Shown: positions 24,231-32,343 of the stretch, in pieces
Position numbering within the stretch: position 1 is the stretch's first letter
Layout of the letters: each line of letters begins with the position of its first letter
Assembly (NCBI GenBank): GCA_028285035.1
Contig: JANQQF010000087.1
Location: forward strand, 124,001 to 188,000
Direction of reading: 5' to 3'
DNA length: 64,000 bases
Source: Phycisphaerae bacterium
GTDB taxonomy: Bacteria > Chloroflexota > Anaerolineae > 4572-78 > J111
Position numbers and translations under genes: made by a program
Notes under the pieces: model-generated
Seen by the model: only the letters and a program-made list of their open reading frames with translations
Told to the model about the DNA's origin: nothing
Database searches by the model: none

Positions 24231-26606
24231 ATGTCAGCGACAGCCCCAAGCGTATTGGAAGCCAAGCCACCGACATTTTCGGCGAGCGAGGCTGAACAAA
24301 TAGCCCTGGAAACCTTTCATATCCAAGCCTCCGCCCACCCACTAGACAGCGAGCGGGATCAGAACTTTCGCTTGCAGGCCGACGATGGGCACGAGTGGGT
24401 GCTCAAAATCGCCAACCCCGCCGAGAATCCAGCCCTGTTAGAGATGCAGACCCAAGCCCTGCTGCACATTGCCAAGGTCGATCTGACTCTCCCGATCCCA
24501 CGCGTTAAACCAACCATCGACGGCGCCCTATTTCGTGAAGTTGATGGGCTTGACGGGCGTAGCTCAATCGTCCGCCTGCTCAGCTACTTACCAGGACAGC
24601 TACTCGGTAATGTCGTCCTTCACCCGGCGCTCGCTCGTGAGGTGGGGGCCACGACCGCACTATTAGCCCGCGCCCTACGTGGCTTCTTCCACCCAGCCGC
24701 ACGGCACAAACTCCTTTGGGATCTGACCCAGGCGTCAGACCTGCGGACACACACCCACCATATCCAAGACCCACAACACCGTCGTGTTGTTGAAGCCATC
24801 TTCGATCATCTCGATGCTGAGGTCTTGCCACGGCTACAGAAACAGCGGGCGCAAATCATTCACAATGATGTCAGTGAACTGAACACCGTCGTCGCTGAAA
24901 ATCGAGTCACGGGGGTGATCGACTTCGGCGATCTCATTCATGCGCCGCTTGTTTGCGACCTCGCGGTTCCTATTTCCGAATTGCTGTGTAATCACCCCCA
25001 CCCCATCGCAACCGCAGCCGAAATCACCGCTGGCTATCACGCCATCACCCCCTTAGAGGACGACGAACTTCGCCTGATTTTTGATCTCGTCGCCACCCGT
25101 TGTGCGATGGTGGTGGCGGTGGCACATTGGCGGGTGGCCAATCATCCTGAAAACCGCGATTACATCATGGATGGTGCTGACGAGACGCTGAGCCTGCTTG
25201 ACCAGCTGCAAGCGTGGGGGGCAGAGCGCCTATATCGAGCGCTGCGCCGTGCCTGCGCGACACCGATTTCCATCGCCGTTCCCGATCTCACGCAAGCCGC
25301 CAACGAGGACAATCTGAAAGCGCTCCTCGAGCGACGACGAAAACAGTTCGGGGCAGAGTTTGAGCTTTCCTACAATAACCCTGTTCATGTCGTGCGCGGT
25401 GACGGGGTCTGGCTGACGGATGCGACTGGGCGCCCGATGCTCGATGCCTACAACAACGTGCCCTCCGTTGGCCATTGCCATCCCACCGTCGTCCAGGCCA
25501 TCGCCCAACAAGCGGCGACGCTCAACACCAATACCCGCTACATCTACAAATCAATGATTGCCTATGCCGAACGTCTCACGGCCACGATGCCCGATGAGCT
25601 TTCGATCTGTATGTTTGTCTGCTCGGGGAGCGAAGCCAACGACTTAGCTTGGCGTCTGGCCAAAGCACATACAGGCAACGCGGGCGCCATCGTGATGGAG
25701 GATGCCTATCACGGCACCACCGACGCCGTTTATGAGCTCTCACCAGCAGAGTATGGGGCGGATAGAGGTCGAGTTGTGGCCGAGCACGTCACGATGGTTC
25801 CCGCCCCTGACGGCTATCGGGGGCAATTCCATCGCGACGATCCTGAGTACAGCAGCCGTTACGCGGCTTGCTTTGATAACGCGATTGCCACCCTCAACGA
25901 ACGGGGCTTTGGCACAGCCGCATTTTTCATCGACCCAATCCTTTCCAGCAATGGCATTATGGTGCCGCCACCGGGCTATCTTGCCGAAGCATTTGCCAAA
26001 GTCCGGACCGCTGGTGGCTTGTGCGTAGCCGATGAGGTGCAGTCGGGGTTTGGCCGCATGGGCAGCCACTTTTGGGTCTTTGCCGCCCATGACGTCATCC
26101 CCGACATCGTTACCCTAGGCAAGCCGATCGGCAACGGCCTTTCAATGGCGGCGGTGGTCACAACCCCGGCAATTATGGCCTCCTTAACGGCCAAAGCCGA
26201 TTTCTTTAGCACGACGGGCGGCAATCCGGTGTCATGCGCTGCTGGGCTTGCGGTGCTCGACGTAATGGAAGAGGAAGGCTTACAAGCCCAAGCCGCACGG
26301 GTCGGGACTGCGCTGCGAGCGGCGATTGACACGCTGGCTGAGCGACATGCTCTGATTGGTGACGTGCGTGGCGCTGGGCTTTTTATTGGCGTAGAGCTTG
26401 TGCGCGACCCCGTAACGCTTGAGCCAGCCTCAGAAGAAACAACGGCCGTTGCTAATCGAATGCGTGAGTTGGGGGTTTTAGTCGGTGTTGAAGGGCCTCA
26501 CAGCAATGTGTTGAAGATTCGCCCGCCCCTCGTCTTCGACGAGAATCACGTCCTGCAATTCAGTGACGTGCTTGATCAGGCACTTAAGACGATTTCGCTA
26601 GCTTAA
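24231..26606 (+). CDS. Fused APH-type kinase and class III aminotransferase (kinase/phospholyase)
   Basis: 791 residues. N-terminal part (about 20-345) is an aminoglycoside-phosphotransferase/hydroxylysine-kinase-type kinase: WVLKIANPAE (Lys), IHNDVSELNTVV (catalytic Asp) and GVIDFGD (metal Asp). C-terminal part (about 380-791) is a class III PLP enzyme with DAYNNVPSVGHCHP, CSGSEANDLAWRLA, ADEVQSGFGR and the PLP lysine in TLGKPIGNG. In animals the separate homologues phosphorylate hydroxylysine and eliminate phosphate from phosphohydroxylysine or phosphoethanolamine. The fusion suggests phosphorylation of an amino alcohol followed by elimination. The start at 24231 follows AAGGAG at nine bases. 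GC content is clearly higher than in the flanking remnants. Substrate not determined. Confidence 0.88.
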   Translation: MSATAPSVLEAKPPTFSASEAEQIALETFHIQASAHPLDSERDQNFRLQADDGHEWVLKIANPAENPALLEMQTQALLHIAKVDLTLPIPRVKPTIDGALFREVDGLDGRSSIVRLLSYLPGQLLGNVVLHPALAREVGATTALLARALRGFFHPAARHKLLWDLTQASDLRTHTHHIQDPQHRRVVEAIFDHLDAEVLPRLQKQRAQIIHNDVSELNTVVAENRVTGVIDFGDLIHAPLVCDLAVPISELLCNHPHPIATAAEITAGYHAITPLEDDELRLIFDLVATRCAMVVAVAHWRVANHPENRDYIMDGADETLSLLDQLQAWGAERLYRALRRACATPISIAVPDLTQAANEDNLKALLERRRKQFGAEFELSYNNPVHVVRGDGVWLTDATGRPMLDAYNNVPSVGHCHPTVVQAIAQQAATLNTNTRYIYKSMIAYAERLTATMPDELSICMFVCSGSEANDLAWRLAKAHTGNAGAIVMEDAYHGTTDAVYELSPAEYGADRGRVVAEHVTMVPAPDGYRGQFHRDDPEYSSRYAACFDNAIATLNERGFGTAAFFIDPILSSNGIMVPPPGYLAEAFAKVRTAGGLCVADEVQSGFGRMGSHFWVFAAHDVIPDIVTLGKPIGNGLSMAAVVTTPAIMASLTAKADFFSTTGGNPVSCAAGLAVLDVMEEEGLQAQAARVGTALRAAIDTLAERHALIGDVRGAGLFIGVELVRDPVTLEPASEETTAVANRMRELGVLVGVEGPHSNVLKIRPPLVFDENHVLQFSDVLDQALKTISLA

Positions 26607-26653
26607 GTGAGAGGTGGTCATAAACAGGATTTGGATGCCGTTTGCAGTCGTCA

Positions 26654-26840
26654 TGTCATTTCGAACGCAGCGGAATGAAGTGGAGCGCAGTGAGAAATCC
26701 CCAGAGCGATCTCTTTCCCCGATAGTTGACGGGCAGAAAAATAAATTTTCTGGTTATCCCTGCCGAATCGCCTCTAATTGTAACATCTCGGGGATTTCGC
26801 GCATCACGATGCGACTTCCATCTCCACTACGTCCCATTTC
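26654..26840. repeat. Long palindromic repeat, family B
   Basis: About 187 bases whose left part (TGTCATTTCGAACGCAG..GAGAAATCCCC) pairs imperfectly with its right part (CGGGGATTTCGCGCA..GTCCCATTTC). The phrase TCATTTCGAACG..GTGAGAAATC is a widespread bacterial dispersed-repeat motif. Apart from the hairpin it holds no gene. It lies directly beside family A copy 2, so 26607-27069 is essentially repeat DNA. Confidence 0.7.
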
Positions 26841-26864
26841 GCCCCTAAGAAACCTGTTGGTTTG

Positions 26865-26949
26865 TGTCATACCCGAATGAAGTTATCGGGTATCCATTGC
26901 CTGGGGTCAACGAACGGTGGACTCCCGCCAAAAGCACGCGGGGGTGACA
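26865..26949. repeat. Palindromic repeat, family A, copy 2 (inverted)
   Basis: The reverse complement of this 85-base stretch matches 23738-23817: same outer TGTCA ends, GCGTGCTTTTGGCGGGAGTCCACCG against GCGTGCTTCTGGCGGGAATCCACCG in two blocks, and ATTCGGGTATGACA against ATTCGGGCATGACA. The middle differs. The two copies flank the kinase-phospholyase gene as inverted repeats. Confidence 0.8.
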
Positions 26950-27069
26950 TGGTCCGAGGTTTCTTTCTTGTTACAAAAGGCCAGTGGTCGGCTTTCTTAT
27001 TTTCTCGAAATGAGATTAATCAAATTCTCAAACTCAGTTCATTAGCCCAGTCAGCAAAGGAGCTTGCCA

Positions 27070-28602
27070 ATGCCAAAATCCACACCACAAAGCATCACCG
27101 TCATCGGCGCAGGAATCAATGGGCTGGTTGTGGCCAACTATCTGGCGCGGGCCGGTCACCGGGTGACGCTGCTCGAGCGGGCGCAGCAGGTGGGTGGGGC
27201 CTGCGTGTCGGCGACGGCCGAAGTGGAGGGCATCCAGCATGATTACGCCCTTGGCGCGTCGACGCTGGGGCTCATGCAGGACTTTGTCTGGCAGGAGACC
27301 GGCCTGGCCGAGCGGCTGCAAATCTGGGCACCGAGCTATCCCGATCTCGTCTTCTTCCCTGACAGCAAACAACCCGTTCGGCTCTACCACGACGTGGGCC
27401 AGTTGCGCCAAGAGCTAGCCAATAAATGGGGCGAGCGAGGTGATGTGGCGGCGTATCATACCGATCTTGGGCGGGTGGTGCGCTTTCTGCAAACTGGCTA
27501 TCGGGCGGGGCAGCCGCCCAGCGTCCCGAAAACGGTGGCCGCATTGGGCGCCGAACTGACCGCGTTGTGGATTACGGGGAGTGCCAAAACGTTGTTAGAC
27601 CACTACTTTACGGCCGATCACACCAAGCTGCAAATTGCCCAGAACGTCTCCGAGAGCGGTCCGGTCTCCCTGTCCGAGCCATACTCTGCTTTCACCATTC
27701 CGATGATGAATTCAGGATCGGTTTTTGGCGGTGACTACGGCTTTGTGCGTGGCGGCATTTGGCAAATCACGCGTGCGCTTGGCCAGATTAATCGCGAACT
27801 CGGCGTCGTGATCGTCCTAGACTGCACGGTCCGTGAAGCCGATCCGAAAAGTGGTATTGTGCGTTATGAAACGTCTTCCGGCGCACAAACGCTGCACTCA
27901 GACCACATCATCTTTGCCACCGACCCCCAAACAGCCGCTCGCCTGACGGGCGATACAACCCTCATCGAACAGACCGCCCAAGAACGGGTGCTCGGCACCT
28001 CAGGCAAACTGAACCTCCTCTTCCGCAACCCGGTCTGGTGGCAACACGACAGCCTAGAACCAGAAGCAGACACGGCGTTCCGCTACTTCTTTGCGGTGGA
28101 CAGCGTCGCGGCGTTTGAAGCGGCGACACTGGCCGTTTTAGAGGGCGAGGATTTTGTACCGAGCTTCTACCAAGTCTACTGCGAAGGGGCGTCGATGCGA
28201 CAAATGGGTCTCGACGAGCCTTTTGATCGGCTGGCGGTCTTTTTTAAGAATTTGGCATTGGACAAAAGCGGGGAACAGCTGGCAGAGGTCGAAGCCGAGG
28301 TAAAGGGCGTTATCTTGAACCATATCGCCAATCCCGAAGATTGCATTTGGTCAGGCTTGCTCACGCCACGCGACTTGCAACAAATGTTTGGCTTTCCCGG
28401 CGGCAATATTGAACACACGATGCTGGTTGTTGGACAGAGCTACGATGGCCGACACTATGCCGAGGATGGGGGGCGGCGCTTCTACCAATTTGGCCCGTTT
28501 GAGAACATCTCAATCTGTGGCTCCAGCACCTACCCCTGCGGCTCGGTCGCCGGAACCCCAGCCTATATGTGCGCCAGTGAGTTGCTACGCCAAATGGGCT
28601 GA
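27070..28602 (+). CDS. FAD-dependent oxidoreductase, phytoene-desaturase/PYROXD2-like
   Basis: 510 residues. N-terminal dinucleotide-binding motif ITVIGAGINGLVVANYLARA followed by the acidic end of strand 2 (LLERAQQVGGAC), as in CrtI/amine-oxidase-type flavoproteins. C-terminal FAD-binding stretch ISICGSSTYPCGSVAGTPAY. The ISICGSSTYPCGSV end is seen in carotenoid-desaturase-like proteins of the PYROXD2 group, whose reactions are poorly known. The start at 27070 has AAGGAG eight to nine bases before it. No carotenoid genes are nearby, so a role in pigment synthesis is not supported. It shares direction and high GC with the kinase-phospholyase gene, and a common catabolic role is possible. Confidence 0.85.
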   Translation: MPKSTPQSITVIGAGINGLVVANYLARAGHRVTLLERAQQVGGACVSATAEVEGIQHDYALGASTLGLMQDFVWQETGLAERLQIWAPSYPDLVFFPDSKQPVRLYHDVGQLRQELANKWGERGDVAAYHTDLGRVVRFLQTGYRAGQPPSVPKTVAALGAELTALWITGSAKTLLDHYFTADHTKLQIAQNVSESGPVSLSEPYSAFTIPMMNSGSVFGGDYGFVRGGIWQITRALGQINRELGVVIVLDCTVREADPKSGIVRYETSSGAQTLHSDHIIFATDPQTAARLTGDTTLIEQTAQERVLGTSGKLNLLFRNPVWWQHDSLEPEADTAFRYFFAVDSVAAFEAATLAVLEGEDFVPSFYQVYCEGASMRQMGLDEPFDRLAVFFKNLALDKSGEQLAEVEAEVKGVILNHIANPEDCIWSGLLTPRDLQQMFGFPGGNIEHTMLVVGQSYDGRHYAEDGGRRFYQFGPFENISICGSSTYPCGSVAGTPAYMCASELLRQMG

Positions 28603-28627
28603 TTTGGCTCTGGGATAGCTTGGCTGG

Positions 28628-28647
28628 AATAATAAGCGGCTATTATT
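28628..28647. terminator. Weak hairpin between convergent genes
   Basis: Stem AATAATA / TATTATT with a 6-base loop, 25 bases after the oxidoreductase stop. It is short, AT-rich and has no proper U-tract, so termination here is only a possibility. Confidence 0.3.
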
Positions 28648-28717
28648 TAACAACAAATTGCCCCATTCCTGTTGACTAATTTTGGCAAGATGCAGACGTT
28701 AACACGCGGAAATTGTG

Positions 28718-29770
28718 TCAAACATCTCCTATAGGAAATGAAATGGAGCCTGGCACCCGAACCTTATTGAACTCCCGCAAGCGGGCAAAGACATCGACCC
28801 CAAGTTGACGATACGCATCTAACAAGTCCACCATGACCCAATTTTCACGAATCAGGCCGTTCTCGATTCGCCAAAAGTCCAGAGAACACATCATAATCTT
28901 CTTACCCGCCGGGGCGATCCCCATCCAGCCATCATCCGTGATGGTCTGGATCATATTAGGCCAGCCCGTGACCGCAGCATAATCACCATCGCCGAAGAAG
29001 TGATATGTGATTTCGTCGATATATGTGCCACGGTCAGGCATTGCATTGATGAACGGGATTTGGTGCCAGTTGCGAAACCCCGCAATGCCCCGCCCCGTAC
29101 CAATGCCAGCCGGTCCATACCAGTTCATTTTTGAATGCCAGAAGCGAGACATCTCCATCACTTCTGGTCCACCCTGAGTGGGATGTCGCTTCATGTACGT
29201 CAGCATGTCAACAATATGCTGACAAGACGCCTGAGCACGTTCTTCGTTCCATTCGCCTGGCACAAGACCATCCAGAGTGGCAGGGCCGGGAATGTGATAT
29301 TCTAAGCCCAGCGAAGGGGCCATCGGCCAAGCCTTGGCCTGCATCATCAATTCAGGAATGTCCCAGAGTGATTGGATCTCAACCACCTTGCCATCCACAA
29401 AACGGTAAAACTCGTGGAATCGCATATGCGCCAGATGACCGGTCGGTGGAATATCCAGCCAAGGGGCGACAAACGTCCCCGAATAGTGTCCCCCACAACC
29501 AATCCAGTCGTCTCCGTGTTCGGTACGCCCGCCCATGACGATCCAGTCGCGGCGCTCTAAATCGGGGATTGCCTCAAATAAAGGGGCATAACATTGATCA
29601 TACAATGCGTCTGGCCCAGTCATATCGCCAAGCGGCCAAGGCATATGAATCACCGCATCTGGTTCGATCAGCACCTTCAATGTTGCCTGAACACGCTCCG
29701 TTTCAAAGTCATACATCGCCGCACGCATAGGTGCGATTAGCGACTTGTTCTGTGTGTGAATATCGCTCAT
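28718..29770 (-). CDS. Protein with two SnoaL/NTF2-like domains
   Basis: 350 residues with two NTF2-fold SnoaL-like halves (about 1-150 and 185-335). Each has the pattern of a helical start followed by HMPWPLGDMTGPDALY or WYGPAGIGTGRGIAGFRNWH and then a beta-sheet with FYRFVDGKVVEIQSLWD or DFWRIENGLIRENWVMVDLL. Such proteins include polyketide cyclases and ester-cyclase-like enzymes; other members bind small hydrophobic molecules without catalysis. Duplicated forms are common in catabolic clusters of environmental Chloroflexota and Proteobacteria. It stands alone on the minus strand, convergent to the oxidoreductase. Function beyond fold not assigned. Confidence 0.8.
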   Translation of the reverse strand: MSDIHTQNKSLIAPMRAAMYDFETERVQATLKVLIEPDAVIHMPWPLGDMTGPDALYDQCYAPLFEAIPDLERRDWIVMGGRTEHGDDWIGCGGHYSGTFVAPWLDIPPTGHLAHMRFHEFYRFVDGKVVEIQSLWDIPELMMQAKAWPMAPSLGLEYHIPGPATLDGLVPGEWNEERAQASCQHIVDMLTYMKRHPTQGGPEVMEMSRFWHSKMNWYGPAGIGTGRGIAGFRNWHQIPFINAMPDRGTYIDEITYHFFGDGDYAAVTGWPNMIQTITDDGWMGIAPAGKKIMMCSLDFWRIENGLIRENWVMVDLLDAYRQLGVDVFARLREFNKVRVPGSISFPIGDV

Positions 29771-29934
29771 TATTTTCTCATGATATGCTTGATTTGTACT
29801 ACATTCTCAAGTTGTAGGGTCGGTGTCATCGATACCATATCAACCGACAAATTGACACCGTCCCCCCTAATATAGAGCAAAAATGGTCTTTTGCAAGGGG
29901 GCGCCGAATTTCTTGAGCAGAACCCCAAATTGCT

Positions 29935-30012
29935 ATGGAGCGTATCGTTCTCCGTCGCCAGAATGGCTGTGACCTCCGGCAGCCCGACAAACGCCTCTCG
30001 CAACTCTAACAA
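29935..30012 (-). pseudogene. Gene remnant: ELREAFVGLPEV segment (copy 4)
   Basis: The minus strand reads LELREAFVGLPEVTAILATE, matching the other three remnants. The normal stop has been lost and the frame runs on into non-homologous sequence up to the SnoaL gene at 29770. There is no upstream half. Confidence 0.55.
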
Positions 30013-30130
30013 TGGACACCCAACGACTCGTTAAGCTTTAACAAATCCGCAGTATCAAATCAGACTTGATTAGCCTTGAACAAGTGTGCTACACTGTGCA
30101 TTATACTCAGGCAAAAATGGATAAAATAAA

Positions 30131-31096
30131 ATGACCAAGAAAAGAGCCCCCAGAAATCGCACTTTAACAATCGATCAAAGTGAAATTGATCGACTGAAAA
30201 AAAAGCTACTTCATGTTTCAAATTCAATTTCGCTCACTGAAGTTTTAGGTAAAACAATCCAGCAAAATTTATTTGATGTCTTGGATTATCTACCCAAAAA
30301 ATCAGTCGACCTCCTGTTTATCGATCCACCTTACAACCTTGATAAATCCTTCAACAAGTTAAATTTTAAACAAACCTCAATTGAGGCATATAATCAATAC
30401 ATTGACTCTTGGTTATCTAAATTGGTGCCTTTATTAACGCCAAATGCTTCAGTATATATTTGTGGGGATTGGCGTTCCTCAACATCTATACATTTAGTTG
30501 CCCAAAAATATCTTAATTTAGTGAATCGTATTACTTGGGAACGAGAAAAAGGAAGAGGAGCAAAACGAAATTGGAAAAATGCATCAGAAGATATTTGGTT
30601 CTTCACCGTATCAAATAACTATACTTTTAATGTTGACAATGTAAAATTAAAAAGAAAAGTAATAGCCCCCTACAAAGTTAATGAGAAACCAAAAGATTGG
30701 GATGAAACAAAACAAGGTAATTTTCGACTTACACATCCGTCAAATGTCTGGACTGATCTAACAGTACCCTATTGGTCTATGCCTGAAAATACTGATCATC
30801 CGACTCAAAAGCCTGAAAAACTCTTGGCAAAAATTATATTAGCTAGCACAAATGAAGGTGATGTAGTCCTTGACCCATTTTTAGGCTCTGGCACAACCTC
30901 TGTAGTTGCAAAAAAACTTAAAAGAAATTTCTTCGGTGTCGAGATGGATGAACTGTATGCCTGTTGGGCTGAAAAGAGATTAGAACTCGCCGAAACTGAT
31001 AACGCTATTCAAGGTTACAGCGATGGGGTCTTTTGGGAAAGAAATACACTTAACTTGCAAAAAGCAAATGGCAAAAACAATGGAAGCGTTATGTAA
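30131..31096 (+). CDS. Orphan beta-type DNA methyltransferase (amino-methylating)
   Basis: 321 residues with motif IV DPPYNL (65-70) before motif I DPFLGSGTT (248-256) and motif X HPTQKPEKLL (223-232), the permuted order of beta-class N6-adenine/N4-cytosine methyltransferases. VNRITWEREKGRGAKRNWKN and EDIWFFTV are typical of that class. It uses S-adenosylmethionine to methylate a specific DNA sequence, which cannot be read from the protein. No restriction endonuclease gene is adjacent, so it is solitary here. The gene is strikingly AT-rich compared with its neighbours, with AAA/TTT/ATT codons dominant, a sign of recent acquisition. The 208 bases after it hold nothing I can support. Confidence 0.92.
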   Translation: MTKKRAPRNRTLTIDQSEIDRLKKKLLHVSNSISLTEVLGKTIQQNLFDVLDYLPKKSVDLLFIDPPYNLDKSFNKLNFKQTSIEAYNQYIDSWLSKLVPLLTPNASVYICGDWRSSTSIHLVAQKYLNLVNRITWEREKGRGAKRNWKNASEDIWFFTVSNNYTFNVDNVKLKRKVIAPYKVNEKPKDWDETKQGNFRLTHPSNVWTDLTVPYWSMPENTDHPTQKPEKLLAKIILASTNEGDVVLDPFLGSGTTSVVAKKLKRNFFGVEMDELYACWAEKRLELAETDNAIQGYSDGVFWERNTLNLQKANGKNNGSVM

Positions 31097-31304
31097 ATAC
31101 CAGAAAGATATTTACTCAAAAATGTTATAATCCTTTTGTCATCACAAAACACACTCTATTGTCTATCCTCAACATCGCCCCACCAACAGGACATTCCAGC
31201 AAGATGGCTTGACTCGTTTGGTTTAGCCTGTGACAATCACGGTTATGGCCTCATCAGCCAAACAATGGACAATAGCGGCCACGTCTCCATAAATCCTAAT
31301 ACAC

Positions 31305-32102
31305 CTAATAAATTTGGGGCACCACGTTTCGTGGGCGGTTCGGTTCGACATAATCGCCCTTCTCCTGATGGGGTGGTAAGGTGACCTCAGGCTCTGGAAT
31401 ATCTTCATAGGGAATTAGGTCTAGCAAGTGGGTGATGCAGTTGAGGCGGGCCGAGCGTTGGTTCTCGGAGGGGACGACATACCAGGGTGACAGAGAGGTG
31501 TCTGTCGCCGCAAACATCGCATCACGGGCACGGGAGTAGTCGTAGTAACGGCGATGGCTTTCCAAATCGATGGGACTCAACTTCCAGGTTTTGCGCTCAT
31601 CCTCAATCCGCTCCATAAAGCGCTTAGTTTGCTCGCCCTGGCTCACCTCAAGCCAATATTTGATTAGAATGATGCCATCTTCAATCAATGTCTGTTCAAA
31701 GCTGGGCACTTGATGCAGAAAGGCCTCGACTTGCGCCTCGGTGGCAAAGCCCATCACCCGCTCAACGCCAGCCCGGTTGTACCAACTACGATCAAAGAGA
31801 ACGACCTCACCCGCCGCAGGCAGGTGAGCGATATAGCGTTGGAAGTAATACTGGCTCTTTTCGCGATCATTGGGAGCTGGTAGGGCCACCACTCGGAAAA
31901 TGCGAGGACTAACCCGTTCGGTAATGCGTTTGATAACGCCCCCTTTTCCAGCCGCATCTCGCCCTTCAAAAATAACACAGATTCGAGCACCTGTATGCTT
32001 CACCCAGCGCTGTAGCTTCACCAACTCAATGTGGAGAGGTTCTAACTTCTCTTCGAAGTCCTTACGCTTGATCTTTTTATTCTTGTCTTTCTTCTTTACC
32101 AT
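31305..32102 (-). CDS. ppk2: Polyphosphate kinase 2 family protein
   Basis: 265 residues with Walker A FEGRDAAGKGG near residue 45, the lid-associated DRSWYNRAGVERVMGF and Walker B-type VVLFDRSW. This is the single-domain PPK2 layout, in which the enzyme transfers phosphate between polyphosphate and nucleotides (usually making ATP or GTP from the diphosphate or monophosphate). It begins with a lysine-rich stretch (MVKKKDKNKKIKRKDFEEK). AAGGAGCCAGGG precedes the start. It is a single-gene unit. An 18-base perfect palindrome lies 50 bases upstream. PhoU is encoded 12 kb away, so phosphate storage and signalling genes are both present. Confidence 0.94.
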   Translation of the reverse strand: MVKKKDKNKKIKRKDFEEKLEPLHIELVKLQRWVKHTGARICVIFEGRDAAGKGGVIKRITERVSPRIFRVVALPAPNDREKSQYYFQRYIAHLPAAGEVVLFDRSWYNRAGVERVMGFATEAQVEAFLHQVPSFEQTLIEDGIILIKYWLEVSQGEQTKRFMERIEDERKTWKLSPIDLESHRRYYDYSRARDAMFAATDTSLSPWYVVPSENQRSARLNCITHLLDLIPYEDIPEPEVTLPPHQEKGDYVEPNRPRNVVPQIY

Positions 32103-32151
32103 CCCTGGCTCCTTTCATCCAATAAGGTCATCCAAGCCTATCCAATTCGGT

Positions 32152-32169
32152 AACAGCAACGTTGCTGTT
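32152..32169. promoter_or_regulatory. Perfect 18-base palindrome upstream of ppk2
   Basis: AACAGCAAC / GTTGCTGTT, with no spacer, 50-67 bases before the ppk2 start codon. Such a fully symmetrical site could bind a dimeric repressor or activator. No clear -35/-10 pair is visible around it. Confidence 0.45.
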
Positions 32170-32343
32170 GCTATAATGTAGACATTGGTTTGAGAAAATC
32201 GAAATAGGCTTATACATCTTAACATAAGATTTACCTGGATTTACTTTAGAAGAAAGCGGCATTAAAGGCAAATTGGGAAAATAAACGTTATAGGGTCAAC
32301 ACCATACCGGACTACAATTATTGTTGATGGTGGTATCAGTACA

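Noticed and set aside
26654..26949. CRISPR array or tandem repeats
   Set aside because: The repeats are single palindromic units without regular spacers.
22981..30012. The four ELRExFVGLPEV segments as functional small genes
   Set aside because: They lack ribosome-binding sites and full-length partners, and one is frameshifted by a duplication.
30131..31304. Restriction endonuclease gene beside the methyltransferase
   Set aside because: No second gene with coding composition is present on either strand in the flanks.
31136..31384. Open frame of 82 codons on the plus strand after the methyltransferase
   Set aside because: Overlaps the PPK2 gene end, shows no domain and no ribosome-binding site.
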